A stretch of DNA of 64,000 nucleotides from Oxytricha trifallax (GCA_000711775.1 ARYC01000156.1:35117-99116), one strand, 5' to 3'; positions 23,198-36,369 are shown, numbered from the stretch's first letter. The notes: generated from the sequence alone by a model not told the origin. Made by a program: numbers and translations.

Positions 23198-23632
23198 GGG
23201 TGAGGGAATTTTCCTGGTCTCTAGGAAGTTGATTTGCCTTTAATTTTATAAATAAATCCTAATTTGTGCTAAGAACATTTTATTTTATGATTTTTTACTA
23301 GTTGACTAATGATGGATTATTGAAATACTCATTAGAATTTCAATGGGTGTTATCTCAAGATTAGCATTCAGTACAAATGAAAAGAGCAAGATATAAATAC
23401 CAGAGTTATTATCATAATAATTCAAAACAACAAGTAAGAATAGTAATTATGAGTGGGATTTCTATGATTAATAGATAGAATAAAAAGATAAAGCATTATA
23501 TTGTTTTTTCTATATATTTTCAAAAAGAAAAATGGTTTCAAGCTGCTAGAAAAAATCAATTTGTGAGATATATTTAAAAATAAATAAAAAAATTAAAAAG
23601 ATTAATAGACCAGGAAAATCCCTCAAAAATTT
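23198..23632. repeat. Segment bounded by short inverted repeats (GAGGGAATTTTCCTGGTCT type)
   Basis: GAGGGAATTTTCCTGGTCT near 23203 and its near-complement AGACCAGGAAAATCCCTC near 23607 bracket about 430 bp. Similar purine/pyrimidine motifs occur near 6090 and 32175. Possibly another small non-autonomous element. Confidence 0.5.
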
Positions 23633-23697
23633 TAGCATTTATTCATTTTTCTAGGAATTAAAAGTTATCTTAGGAAACAAGATTTATAAAAGTATTA

Positions 23698-24100
23698 TTC
23701 TAGAAATACTTTTACATTTGGAAAATTAATTATAAATCTATTCATTATAAATAAAAATTGTGGCAGTTAAAGTTGGCCAATTTAAACGTACTTGGGCTCA
23801 TTAGATAGAGAATTCAAAATTAGCTGGACTTTACAATTGGCGGTACTATTTTATAGCATCAATGGAGCGAGATAACTTCACATTAATTAAACACTTCTAA
23901 ATTGATTAAATTATACACACACATTAAAGTCGAGTTATCTCGCTCCAGGGACACGATAAAATAGTACCGCCAATAACAAAGTCCAGCTAATTTTGAATTC
24001 CCTATCGAATAAGTCCAAGATCGTTTAAATTGGCATACTTTAACTGCCACGATTTTGATTTATGATAAATTTATTTTAATGATTCCCTAAGTGTAATTAT
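23698..24100 (+). mobile_element. TA-flanked foldback element, copy 4 (right end decayed)
   Basis: Left end TTCTAGAAATACTTTTACAT after TA. The arms GTGGCAGTTAAAGTTGGCCA and GGAGCGAGATAACTTC are followed by complementary blocks to GTTTAAATTGGCATACTTTA. The terminal 20 bp on the right are no longer recognisable. Confidence 0.75.
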
Positions 24101-24207
24101 GTTAAATTCAATAATTTAAGCAATTTATCGAAGAGGGATAGTATTTTAATTAAATAAATTATTCTGGATAGATTTTAATGTACAGATAATGTGTAGAAAT
24201 TAAATTT

Positions 24208-24666
24208 TCAATAAATGTAATTAATTTAATCCAAAAATATGTTCGTGCAAAGATGTATGTTAAAGAAATAAAATAGCTTAAAAGTTTATTCTTTTATTTT
24301 AAAATAATTTACTTTCTTTTTTAAAAGCAGCATTTTCTTGCAATAACTAATTGATGACAGAGATGCTATCAGCGCTGTGCAAACAGTAAAAGATTCGGCA
24401 AATGGCAATTTTTGACTTGAAATCTGAATCTCAAATATAAATGTTTCATTAATTAAATTTAAAATATAACTATGACTCAAACCTTGAATCTTTTCTTTTA
24501 CTTTAAAATAGTTTAAAGGGGTATTACCAATTAATATGATATTCGGCAACTCCCCCCACATTTCTGGAATTTTTGCCAATCCTTCCACAGATCTGGAACA
24601 TTGAAAAATACACAGTGAAGAAAATATTTCCAAAATCCAAAGACCACAGCCCAATATAATTTACAT
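24208..24666 (-). CDS. Unidentified minus-strand ORF, 152 codons
   Basis: ATG 24666 to TGA 24208-24210, open under the ciliate code. It reads CGLWILEIFSSLCIFQCSRS, then IPEMWGELPNIILIGNTPLN and a more hydrophobic tail, with only a few Gln codons of TAA type. The first 130 codons are richer in GC than the surroundings; the tail drifts to AT-rich. The sequence AGATCTGTGGAAGG within it resembles two nearby CAGATCTGTGGAGGG copies at 24896-24945. No family recognised; could be a gene fragment or a chance frame. Confidence 0.35.
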
Positions 24667-25980
24667 ACCTAGATATCAATTAATAAATTTGTTATAAAAA
24701 AATAGAGGATAAGCCAAATTTTAAGTATTATAAAAAAACATTTTGGTACCATTATTTATCACATAAAAATTGGTTTATCCATTTATTATTTTTTAAAAAA
24801 GTTTATTAATTAAGATCTAAAGTATGTGAATTATATTAGGCAGTGGTCATTAGATTATTGAAATATTTTTTTCACGGTGTATTTTTTTAATTTTTCAGAT
24901 CTGTGGAGGGGATAGGCTAAAATTTCAGATCTGTGGAGGGTTCTCCAGATTTTCTAATCTTAATATGGCTAATTTGTATATATTAACTAATTATAAAATA
25001 AAATCTGGGATCTTAGACAAGTGTCTTATTTATTATAAATATAACATAATTCTATATAGTTGTTTAAAAAGAAAGATAATACTGAGAATTTTTTAATATT
25101 TAGGAATATCATAAACTTATGTTAAAATATCGCAAAAAAATATCAGCATGTAAATTCATCATTTATAATTACTCATCAATTATAATAATTTAAAATATTA
25201 ATTTTCAGATATGACTGTAAGAATAGTTTATACATTTGCAAATTGCAAAGCTAGTCCTTAATATTTTTGAATACCTTTGTAAATCCCAATAATTTATTGA
25301 AATTAGATTGAAATAAGGAAAATTCACAATTTAATTGAATTGCAAAATATTATATTTTATGGTCGAGAAGCTTTATAAGTAATTTAGTGTTTCAGTTTTA
25401 AGTGAGATATAACAATGGGGATCTTTTCTAAGTCTTAGACAACTTATAATCCTTATCCTTATAAATGTCCGATTTAATAATCATTTTACTTAAAAAAATA
25501 GTTATAGATTCAGTCTCTTTATCCTTAAAAATTAATCTTATTGGCTATTTAATTATATATATATATATATAAATTACAAATATAATTAAATGAATGTTCA
25601 TAAGTGGCCAGAAAAACTACCCTTTTAAGAAGAATATTTTTTGTTAATAAAGAGATCTGAATATTATTTATTTTATTGATATAACTTGACTAGATTTTAT
25701 AAAGTTACTTAATTTATAAACTTGACTATCATGATTTAATTGTTTAAATTTAATGTTGTTGTCATTATTCCACAAATTGACTTGCGAAAATTATACAGGA
25801 GGGTTTGTTAATAAAATGAATTATTATTATTGTTTTAGCAAAAATGATATAAAAATACATGAGATTGAGAAACCCAGATAATTTTATCAGATAGTTTTAC
25901 ACTTTTTTTTAAAACCATTTAATTCAATCTATTCAAGAAATTGAATCTATATACTGAACTGAATAGCTTCAATACCGTGT

Positions 25981-26271
25981 TCATGCTTGTTCTTATTTCA
26001 TTTATTTTTCAATAGAACACACTATATGACTATATGATTTAACAATTCTGTGAGATAATTCATGCAACTCTCCTTCTTCACTTCGATGAACTAACATTAA
26101 TAAGGGCTTGTAGTTCATTTAAAACTCGCTCTCAGCATAGACTTATTGCATGGCATACTGAGTAAGGAAATCCCAAGGTAACTCAACTAAGATTTCTTAT
26201 GAAAAGTATTTATCTCAATTTTCTAGAATAATTTAGTTTAGTGTGTGATATGAGTAATCAGTCTCTTGAAT
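25981..26271 (-). CDS. C-terminal coding segment split from its upstream part by TBE-B
   Basis: The minus strand reads EILVELPWDFLTQYAMQQVY, ESEFQMNYKPLLMLVHRSEE and HELSHRIVKSYSHIVC, ending TGA 25981-25983. If TBE copy B is removed together with one AAT target copy, the frame joins that of 30369-30640. One in-frame TGA remains near 26213. No domain recognised. The GC content and codon quality favour real coding, though the complementary strand is also open over part of it. Confidence 0.5.
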
Positions 26272-26426
26272 AAAAAACCCATAAAACCCTATCAGTAGTT
26301 TGATTGATAAAAATAAAATATTAACGCATACTTTATTATGGTTTCAATAGGGTTTATGTTGGGGTTTTATTTTAAACTATTAGTAATTTAATTCTGTATC
26401 AAAAGCGAGTTTTTTTTTTAAATATT

Positions 26427-27869
26427 TCACACAAACATAAGTTTAGAGTCATGTGGCAGTTCTCTGAATTTTATCTCTATAAGTTGATGTTTGATCGTTT
26501 CTATTGTTTGTTAATTCTCTTAGCTTGATAATAGTTGAGTATGCAAGTTCTCTGAGACCTCCATTTATTTTATTTTTATCGAGATATTGCTTGATTCTCT
26601 GCTTAGAATCTCTCTCACCTCTGCAGCTAAAGTAATCGTTTCTTGCCATGTCGCTCTCTATTATTATTACTGCTAGAGCCCAGATATCCCATTAAGTGTC
26701 TCCATCTCTCCAATCCTCTCTCTGGGAAATATCCAGGAGTGCCGTATACATTTCCTTATGCAGAGGCTTGCACTCTTTGAGCTCTGTTGAAGTCAATAAT
26801 ATAAACTCTAAGAGGCTAAAAGTTCATCATGATATTCTCTGGCTTTAAGTCTCTATGAACATAACCTAGCTTGTGAAGCTCTACAATCCCCTCAACTGTC
26901 TGCTATACTATCTAGCTAATTTATCTCTGACATCTATTTTCAGATAAGAATTCTCTGTAAGACATTTCAAGTAAAGGAAGCCTGAAGGCTACATGATCTT
27001 TACCAAGTAAAATAGCATCAAGCTAGATGATATGCCTGCACTCATTTAACTTTGCCTTTTAAAGAGCATAATACACATTACCAAATTCCATTTGAAAATT
27101 GTCATCAGCAAGAAAGTAATTGAAAGGATAAATTTTGAAAGCATATTATTCATCAGTAATGACTCTCTTCTCTATTTTATCTTCAAGAGTGAGGTAGCTT
27201 TCTAGGCAAGAATCTAAGTCAATAATTTTTTAATATAGGAATCTTCATTTCCTCTTTTTCAACAATGATTTTATTAATCTCAGAGACTGGAAAGTTATTG
27301 ACTGCTTTCTTCATTTTAACTTGCTTCTAGACTTCAACTCTAAGAGACTCCAATGGGTTTCTTGATCTCCTCTTTTAGAGGAATCTATTTCCTGTAGGTT
27401 CATGAATAAAGAAAAAACTTTAATTGTGCTTTTTCTTGAGGTGCCCTTTGATGTCTCTAGTATGAGAATATGGCTTCTCACAGAACTCACAGACATACTT
27501 CCCATCTTTCTTTTAATGCTTGAGATATAACATTGGCATATCGTTGTGTATATCTCTCAAGTGTCTCTTATAATTTGACTTGTAAGGGAAAACTTTATTG
27601 CATTCTTTCCATTAATAGTCAACTTTGACTGGTATTTATTAATGCTCTATGGCGAGTTGTTTAACCTCCTTCTCAATTTGCACAGCTTCCTAGATAACGT
27701 CCTACTTAACTTATATTTAAATCTCAAAGCTAGACTGGTCAAAGTTGTCATAAGTAGGCTCCCACTAAGTGCATGCCTCTCTGGTCTATATTTTTCTTGG
27801 TTGCTGGAATGACAACTTTTATTGACTTGATCCAAGTAATGCCGCTCTTTTCAAAAGGTTAGCGCTCAT
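26427..27869 (-). pseudogene. TBE 57-kDa zinc-finger/kinase gene, copy B (broken)
   Basis: ATG 27869 to TGA 26427-26429. Fingers CEFCEKPYSHTRDIKGH and the preceding NKVFPYKSNYKRH are visible, though the first finger's Cys is altered. Kinase landmarks: HIIQLDAILLGKDHVAF, the catalytic loop and DFNRA. Two deletions break it: about 2 nt before the GDT.WDIWAL stretch (shared with copy D) and 5 nt near 26528 relative to copy D. Probably non-functional. Confidence 0.8.
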
Positions 27870-28420
27870 TTTAGTTTGCTTCTATTTATTATAATAATGA
27901 TAAAATCTACCTAGATAAACTATTATAGTAGAGTATAAGACACTCTTTTAAATTCTTCGTTGAAAGGTAAGAAAATTAATTAACCATAAAAGACTGTAAG
28001 TTGACATATTTAATGAGAACATTATACGTTTTAGTAAATTAAAATACTCCTAATGAAGTTTTGTTTCTCTAGGAGTTCCTCCAAATCAAGTTTGAACTTA
28101 ATTTGGACGTAAAGTTATTAAACATTTTTTAATTTAATCTGCTCTTAATTAAGTTTTAACATTAATATTTAACTCCTAGTAAAATTTGAAATTAATTTGG
28201 GGGACCTCCTAAAATAATTAAGCAATATTAGGAGCAATTTAATGGAGATATTTTGATATAAATTGAAATCATTCTGAGAAACTTGGAGCCAGTTTTTCAA
28301 TGCTTCTCCGCATATCATTTCAAGGTTGATCTCCAGTAGATCCTCCCTATATAGTAGAATGGATATCCATAATTTTAAATTTGATTGACATTTCTAGAAA
28401 GAGGAAGCAAGAAGAAGTCT

Positions 28421-29204
28421 ATGAATGATTCAATGAAGAGAATTTAATCTCAAGATTTAAAAGGAAAATTTCGAAGTAAAGAGGATCTAATTAGGTTCTT
28501 GGTTTTGCAAGGTAAACTTTTAACCAATATTTATATAATAGCCATAGTTGGATTGTTCTAGCCAACACAGGAGGGAATAAAAAATCTCGTTCTTATAGGC
28601 ATTGCTAAGTGAAGAGAAAAAAGATTTTTAGTCTAATGAAATCAGAATGATAGAGATACCTAACTACCCTGAAAGCTCAGAAACAAACCTCTATGATGAT
28701 ACTATGAGTGATCCAGATGTTTGCTCTCTATCTTCCATCGAAGCTACAGCTCTCTAATAAGTTACCAGAGAGAAACTTCTTCTTTGGTCTTCTTGGAACT
28801 TTGAAACCTGAGTGGTTAAATAAAGTTATTTAAGAAGCTCATAAGAAACGCTAGAGCATCCCTCCTGAAGAAAATGATAAGCAAGGTAATACAATAAGTG
28901 AAACCTGGCTATAGGAACTTCAAAAGCATCCTTTCATCTCAAGTAAGCTTAGTCTTCTAACTTTATATAAAAACCTGGTACTGCTAAATACTTGATGAAA
29001 GAGAGCAGCAAATTAAATAGAGAGAGAAAGACTCAAGTAAAGCATGAATTGAGTAATAGACTCTTCAAAAAAATTTTAAAGCCAGAAGAGATGAACACAG
29101 ATGTAAAAGCTGGCACTAAGAGAAGAAATAAAGGCTCAAGCAAGCTTTAAGAGGAAGAAAAGAAAGTGAATCCAAATCCCTTTATGGGTTAATTTTATAT
29201 GTGA
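28421..29204 (+). pseudogene. TBE 22-kDa gene, copy B (frameshifted)
   Basis: ATG 28421 (MNDSMKRI; the usual upstream ATGGAGTC is mutated) to TGA 29202-29204. Recognisable blocks: KFRSKEDLIRFLVLQG, LYDDTMSDPDV, LPERNFFFGLLGTLKPEWL. Shifts near 28590 and 28720. Confidence 0.8.
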
Positions 29205-29214
29205 ACTTATTCAT

Positions 29215-30243
29215 TCAAACTTATTTAAATACAAAAAGATTTCCTTCTCTTTCGCATTCTTTAACTTTATCATCGCTGACTCTTTTAGCAGCACTCTTAA
29301 TTAAATTGACTGTATCTATCTTCAAGTAGTGCATTAAGTGATAGAGTAGAAGTTTCTTGTATCGGCATTTCAATAGTCCTCAATATAATTCAATTCGATT
29401 GAATTAAGGGCTATAAAGTAATTAAATACAGGGGTTATGTTTAGCCTTTCACGCTCCTTGAGTCTTTTGTTTTATGGCTGACAAGTTATCTACAAACAAA
29501 ATTATTTCTTAGTCACCTTACTTATCATTCAGTTATTATAGGAACTATATGTATAATCAGTCTTTATAGAACGAGGGCGAATAATATAGGTCTCGAGGTC
29601 TTTAACTTCACTTATTTCATCAAGAATAGCGTTTGTTTAAACCTTAGACTTTTAATCATAAGCTTCTATATTTCTGTACTACTTGTACCAAGATCTTGAA
29701 ATGAGGGTATTGAATGAAAATACTGCCTCATCAGCGTGTACGAACTTTATATTATGCTCTTAAGCCCTCTGCATTTAATCGAATATATAATTAAAATTAT
29801 CTTTATAAAATGTAATATTAAAGTCAATAACTCTCTTAATGCGATTGACTTTCTTGTAAGATATACCATTCTTTTTAAATATGTTTGCTATAGATTAACA
29901 TAGATTTGAAGCTTAAGAAATAGGCGCGATGAAACATCAATGGCCTCTAGGCTAGAGAGGAATGAGCACAGTATTTAAGAGTCTTATCATTAAAATGATA
30001 GTCAATATGATGTTGCTAAAATTTTAAGGGTCTTTTAAGCTTAGAATTAAGATGCTATCTCTTTAAATTCAATGTTAATAGACAGTGAGAACTCAAAATT
30101 GCAGAAGATTTATGGAGCAGTCTTGCTATAGATGTGTAATTAAGAATGGGTTTGGGTTGATCACTATAATCATAGAATCCATAACGCAGCTTAAACAATA
30201 AATCTATATACTCACTGTCAAAAACAGACCCCAAACATCGCAT
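29215..30243 (-). pseudogene. TBE transposase gene, copy B (several breaks)
   Basis: ATG 30243 (MRCLGSVFDSEYIDLLFKLR) to TGA 29215-29217. The N-terminal helix-turn-helix region is intact (NYTSIARLLHKSSAILSSHC). The catalytic-core segments are present further on (VHADEAVFSFN region near 29730; LFVDNLS near 29490), but with several shifts and a lost C-terminal tail. Confidence 0.8.
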
Positions 30244-30368
30244 ATACTCAGTTAAATTAATAATATTTAAACATTAAACCTCTACATAATCCCTCTAAAA
30301 ACCATAATAAAGTATGCGTTAATAGTCTATTTATATCAATCAAACTACTGAAAGGGTTTGGGGTTTTG

Positions 30369-30640
30369 AATTATACCTTATTCTTGATGCACTCGACACA
30401 AAGTTGTAATGATAGGTATATCATTGAGTTTTACCATGACTTGAATAATCAATAATTAATGATAATTATTGGTATAGTCTCTTATAACTACACTCATGTA
30501 TTCTCTGGAGGTTCTCAGATCCAGAATTTATCTCGTAAACTGAATTCCTTCACGGTTTAGAACTTCAGGGGATCTGAATTGGTTTGATGTACCTCCAAAA
30601 TTCCCGAAATCTTAATTAGCCATTAAGTTCTAAAATTACA
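30369..30640 (-). CDS. Upstream coding segment interrupted by TBE-B
   Basis: Open without TGA from about 30640 to the TBE-B edge. Reads DFGNFGGTSNQFRSPEVLN, then TSREYMSVVIRDYTN and CRVHQEQGII. The DFG...GT..FRSPEV pattern recalls a kinase activation segment, but the spacing is too short and no further kinase motif follows, so a kinase call is not secure. The frame is continuous with 25981-26271 after removing the transposon. Confidence 0.5.
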
Positions 30641-30929
30641 AAGCAAACTTTCATTTAATCCTAGCATGAACCAAAATTATTCAGTATAGTTAATTGAATA
30701 TTCATATTATATAAATTTTTTTAAATTCAGTAATAAAATTTTATTAAATTTAATTTATATTTTTACATCATTAATTTAATGTGTTCCACAATTCAAAATA
30801 TTATTCGCTTACTGGTGGTTTATTAAAAGTATAGGCTCAGTAAGATAAATATATACACTGAAATAATTTTTCTAAATATTTTTAAAGATTATTTAATTGT
30901 TAATTATATTTATTATTTTGACTGCCCAA

Positions 30930-31210
30930 GATAAACGGAAGCTTTAATCAATACCTTTTTTACTTAACTAATAGCTCATAAGTATTTGAGAAACTATCAT
31001 TACAACTATGCATTCGAGATAGTAAATAACTGCAAACTAGAGCACCTACTTGTGCTTAACTTTCTTATATTCAGATTCTAGTTAGTTGTTTTTAAATTTT
31101 TGTGAGAAGCAATAACCATCGAATGAGGATTAATTATAAATCTTATGATTTAAAACAAAGATATAATTCCCGATAGAAACTACATAAAAAACTCATATCT
31201 ATATCTTGTT
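30930..31210 (-). CDS. Possible coding fragment, kinase N-lobe-like
   Basis: The minus strand reads IGNYIFVLNHKIYNQSSFDG then YCFSQKF, vaguely like the glycine-loop region of a protein kinase with the glycines lost. It is open because TGA is rare in this DNA, so support is weak. Confidence 0.25.
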
Positions 31211-31388
31211 GATTGTTAAAGTGATAAATACATATAGAAAACCTAATTGTTGTGTTTGAAAATAAACTTAGAGTAAAAATTCTTAAAATTACTATAAGTT
31301 ATTTAAGTAATAAAGTTAAAATTATTATTTATCATAAATTAATTCATTGAAAGAGGAGTATAAGCTTTTTATTAATTACTTTAATCCC

Positions 31389-31590
31389 TCATTAATATAA
31401 AATTTAATTTATTTTAATATAATCTACATTAATCATCTCGTCTTCTTCTTTGTTTATACATGGAATTTGTTTTTCATCATGAATAATTATAAAAATATTA
31501 AATTTTTTTATTAAAAAATCATTTGAGATTATTTCATTATTTAAGGAGCAATCAAAAGGAACAAAGCTAGAATAGCTCTTCTCTAAATTA
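31389..31590 (-). CDS. C-terminal gene fragment of unknown function
   Basis: Minus strand: SSFVPFDCSLNNEIIS, then FIIIHDEKQIPCINKEEDEM and a stop at 31389-31391. A similar tail (VIIIDSKIPLQINEEEDMIN) is readable on the minus strand near 5755-5850, suggesting two related fragments. Family unknown. Confidence 0.45.
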
Positions 31591-31599
31591 TAAAAACTA

Positions 31600-34233
31600 T
31601 TTATAAATTATTTTAATTTAAAAAAATTAAAATTGAATAGTAAATAATACTATATTTAAAATTATTGCTTATTTCAAAGTCATTTTAAAATCCTTTGTCA
31701 GGAGGCTTAAAAGAACCCCCCATGATTTCATTAAGAGCCTACTTTCGTTATTGCTACAACCAATTAATTAAAGGAAAATAAATAATAATGATATGCAATA
31801 TTTATAAATTAAATTAATTAAAAAAATAACAATTTACTCATTTAATTAAATGTTGAATTAGATAGATCATTATTACTTTCAAGTATAATTCTATGTTAAA
31901 TTAAGCCAAGAAATATAGTGTAAAGTTTAGTTGCACTCTTATAATAAAAACGATCTAATTCAAAGATATTTAAAATAAAATGTATAAGAGATTGGAATAT
32001 TTTCCAAAAAAAATTATGAATATTCCAATACAAATTTCGTCTACTCAGACCATTTTCCTGCTAAAATCTTAACATATTTCTATTTTAGTTTTTTTTCATT
32101 TATATAGAGCTGCTATCGCTTTTACTTGATTATTATCAATTAAATTAAATTAAAAAACTTATTTTTGAAGTATTTTTCGGGGAGGGATGTTTCCTATGCA
32201 TAAAAATCTGTAATTTTGACTAGTTTTATTTACTAATTTAAACATTTCTTAGATCTCAAATCTTGATAAATTTATTAATATTTACATAAAAATAAAAAAT
32301 TTCCATAATTATTTATTAGAACGATTAGTTTTAATTTTATCTAATATTTAATTAAAAAGGGATTATTTTCAAACTTAATAATGTGTATATTAATAAAATT
32401 TGTATTATTGAGGGAGTGAAATTGAGGTCGTGTTTGAATTTTTATATAATTTTTAAAAAGTAAAAAAATTTAAATGGTAGAGCTGGAAGTTTCCCCAATT
32501 ATTTTAAAAAGTTATATTAATATTATTTTTTGTTTTGCAAATATTTAAATATTAAGCTAATTTATCGAAAATGAAACTTATCAAAATAAAATTGATAATA
32601 TATAACCAATAATCGTGTTATCTCATAAGAATTTATATTATTAATATTGATAAAGAATAATTAATTTTAATATATTAATTAATAAAAAATTTAAAACATT
32701 TCCATATTTAATTATTGTATAATTTAATAAATAATTATTACTAAAGAACATTAATGCAGAATTAAATTCTTTATAATTTAAATTAAGCATAAGTATCTAT
32801 ACCTACCTATCACTTATAAAAGTTATATAATATTTAATTATGATTATACTTGAAATATAAAACTCCTTCTTAAAATTTTTATTTTTAATATTAAGATCAA
32901 TTTAAATTATTATAATGGTTTATTATGATCTGAAGATCCAAAATTTGTTTAACTATTTTACATAATTAAATATTTCAATAGATCATGATATATAATATTG
33001 GGTTTATTAGCAATTACAAGAAAAATATACATATATACCTAGAATTTTTTCATCATAATTTTTTATTATTAAATAGCAAAATTAATATTCGAATTGCAAT
33101 AATCCTGAAATTATTATATATTAATATTTATATATTAATTATTTATTCTTGTTATAACTTGCTATTTGTATAATTTTATTAATGGTAAAAATTTATATTT
33201 AATTTACTGTTATATTATTTATATTTAATTTATTATATATAATAAAAATGTTCCCATTAATGCAATAGTTCATATTAATTAGAAAAATATGGAAAAAAAT
33301 AATTAATATGAGATCATTACTATATCTTCTCATTTTAATTGTCAAATTATATAGTATGTAAATATTAATATATTAACAGTTATTATTTTATATAATGTAT
33401 CAAAATAAAGAATTTTATAAAAAATTATTGCATGTTAAAATGTTTGATATTTGATTAAAATTATAAAAATATATAAAATTTTAACTTTTTATAATTTATT
33501 AGAATAATAACAATATTTATTAATACCAATTTACTTTTTATGATTTGAGAAAAGTCAAATTCTAATAAAAATAGATTTATTAAGATATATACTTTTGAAG
33601 TATGCTGATGTGTAATTGATATAATTTTTATTTAAATCTCTTATTTTATCAGATTTCCTAAAATAACTAATTAATTGTTTTCTAAATATAAGAATTGAAA
33701 TTTTCATATATTATATAACAATTATTAAAATTGAAAAAAAAATTTAATTTATTAAATTTGTTTAGAATACTCAAAATTAAATAGATGAAAATATATTTTG
33801 ATCGAATTACTTATGAAATCTAAATAAATGAGATCAGTTTCTTATATAAAATTAAGTATTATTTGAGATATTTAGTAACCTAAACTTTCATCAATTGAAT
33901 GCAAATACTTTTAAATATAATTTTTGTTTAACTTTTATTATATTTTTATATAATTAAATGCCCAGATGAAGCAACTTGCCTGGACCAAATTTAAGGCGAT
34001 AGATAAATTATTAATATTCTGTTTTGAATTGGTATTTTTTTAAAATAAATTAAATTTTATAGAAAAAAAATCTAACCCAAATGTTCCATCAAAGTGACAA
34101 CCAAATAAATTTAGTTAAATTAATTTTATATAATTTTAGAATTACTTAAAAATTTGTAGAATTAATTGATTTATTTAGAAGTTATAGTCATGTTCTAATA
34201 AAATGAATTTTGATAAACAATTATTAATAGATT
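31600..34233. other. AT-rich non-coding stretch
   Basis: No gene recognised. Purine-rich motifs near 32175 (GGGGAGGGATGTTTCC) and 32500 (GGAAGTTTCCCC) resemble those at 60520-61000. A short richer patch at 33958-34010 has no supported frame. Confidence 0.4.
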
Positions 34234-34880
34234 TCATATAATATTTTTAAATTAAAAAATACCAATGGTGTCTCCATAGACATATGAGTTGATTATAAAG
34301 CCAGTAAGACCAAGGAAATATATTAAAGATGCTATTCCAATTGTCAAATATACCCACCTTGAATGCTTCTTGTAATGACGGTTCGCAACAGCAAACCCAA
34401 AGATTATTGCGTTTCCAAGTAGACTTGCTGCTTGGTAGAATCCAAGAAATATAATCATATAAAATTCAATTCTTGCCCTATTAAAGAGTTCAAACATTGT
34501 ACTTTTTTATTTCTAATTTAGATATTTAATAAGAAAAATGAATGAGAAACCCATGTAATGGAGGGAGCAACTCTCATTGCACTCTATTTGAGTTTATCTT
34601 CGAATTCCGTTCCATGAACTTGTGAACAATGCATCGATAAGAACACCTGATACGACAACCCCAATAATGGTTGATATGATACTAAGGGCAGATGTTAATA
34701 TTAACGCACAAGACTTTGGTTTGTTATTATGTACGAGATCTTTATTTTAAATATCTTAAATATAATTTGGAATATTTTTAATTTTTTTATTTTAATTTTT
34801 ATCATTAGCCAAAAGATGACCGTTCTAGTTGATGATTTAATGGTATGCAAATAATAAAAATATAGATTTTAAAATAATTA
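34234..34880 (-). CDS. Multi-pass membrane protein (gene or MDS)
   Basis: Open on the minus strand to TGA 34234-34236 only if TAA/TAG are Gln. About 210 residues: polar Asn/Lys-rich start, then hydrophobic helix 1 (LILTSALSIISTIIGVVVSG), an extracytoplasmic-type loop with two cysteines (ECNESCSLHYMG), and three more helices: FYMIIFLGFYQAASLLGNAI, VYLTIGIASLIYFLGLTG and a short hydrophobic stretch around FSFIFLI. The pattern resembles a four-helix membrane protein; no family assigned. The 5' end is not defined. Confidence 0.65.
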
Positions 34881-34899
34881 ATTATTTATTTATATTTAT

Positions 34900-36369
34900 T
34901 AGCAGCGTCGTTGCTCATTGTAGATTCCTTAATTTAATATTAATTTAATATTTACAGATCTAATTTTAATATATCATAATATCCTTCACTAACAGTAATT
35001 GAATATAAGAAATATTGCTTAAAAAATAAAGTAAATTTTGAAATTTCTATAATTTAAATAAAAAATTCAAATTAAATCGATATAATTATATATAATTTAC
35101 AATTTACAATTTACCTCCATTAAAAAATATTCAAGCATTAAAATTTAGCATCGATATAAAATTAAAATGTTTGAAAGATTTCATTAATTATAACTCTTGA
35201 TAAGTAATAAATATAAGGGAAGTAAAATTAGATTAAAATGCATTAATTTTTTTATTTTTATGATTAAAACTTTTAAATATTAAGCATGGTGAAATTGGGA
35301 TTATAATGCATACTAAGTGGGATATTGATATATAAGTAAAATTTTAATACGAGTTCTCATTATTTTATTGACTTTAATGCTAAATATAGATTTACATTTT
35401 ATAAATGAAAATATAGAAGCTAAAAATCATAAATTTATAATAATATTTTATTAAATTTTAAATCAAAAATTTTTTATAATTTTCGAAATAATTTGCTCAT
35501 TTTATAATTAAATCAATAATAATATATAATATAATCAAGTTCCTTATCATACATCAATCTAATATAGTTATAAATTCTTTATGGTTATTATTTATATGCT
35601 TAATTAAATAGTGACTTTGAAATAATTAATTTCAAAAATTAAGGAAAAAATAGTCAAATTTGTAACAAATTTTGCAAATTGTATTTTAATATGGCAATTA
35701 AAAAATTATATTATAGCAAATTTAATTGTTTTAAAAATTATCAAATTAGGTTGTCATAATCTATTATCTCGTAAATAACAACTAATTCATAATATCTAGT
35801 TAAACTTTTAGTTTGACAATACTTCTTGAAAAAGTAATAATTAATTGAATATTTGAAAATATAAAAAAAAGGTTGTTTTATCATATACGCTTATCATATC
35901 TCACTATTTAATATTTATTTCAAATGTTAATATGTACATTTATTTCCAATTACTAGATTAAGTTTTCACTCTAAATAAAATTGTTTAATTCATTGTAAAA
36001 TTTGCTGTAAGCTCTTTTTGATCAGTTATATTTAAGTGAAATTATGATAAAATATATTATTAAAAATTCAAATAAAACTAATTATTTTTTAAGGCAAAGT
36101 TTCAAACTTTAAATCTAAAATATTAGAGCAGATACAGCAACTTCTAGTCCGAAATATTTTAGTATTTATGCGGAGAGTTACTATTTAAACAAAAAAATTA
36201 TATTTGTTAATTATTTTCAAAATTAAAAATTAATAGTCCTAGATTTATTTTTTTAATTTCTAAATAATTAATGTATTTTATTTTATGAAACAAGTTTATT
36301 TAATAGGTTCTTTTTGTAATTAACAAAGTATAATATCAATCTATCTAATTCATTAAATTAGAATTTTTT
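34900..36369. other. AT-rich non-coding stretch
   Basis: No recognisable gene or repeat. Confidence 0.4.

Larger units (their letters stand above)
26272..30368 (-). mobile_element. TBE: TBE transposon copy B (reverse orientation)
   Basis: The right end finishes GGGTTTGGGGTTTTG (30354-30368); the left end is a degenerate AAAAAACCCATAAAACCCT. Inner terminal sequence CAGTAGTTTGATTGAT matches copy D, so B and D form one subfamily and A, C and E another. AAT flanks both sides (26269-26271 and 30369-30371), fitting an ANT target duplication. It carries all three genes in reverse order. Confidence 0.92.

Noticed and set aside
30369-30640. Firm kinase assignment from DFGNF...FRSPEV
   Set aside because: DFG-to-SPE spacing is too short for an activation segment and the residues downstream show no kinase C-lobe motifs.
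32985-33173. Plus-strand 62-codon Ile/Tyr/Asn-rich ORF
   Set aside because: Composition is what random 80% AT DNA encodes; no motif or GC rise.
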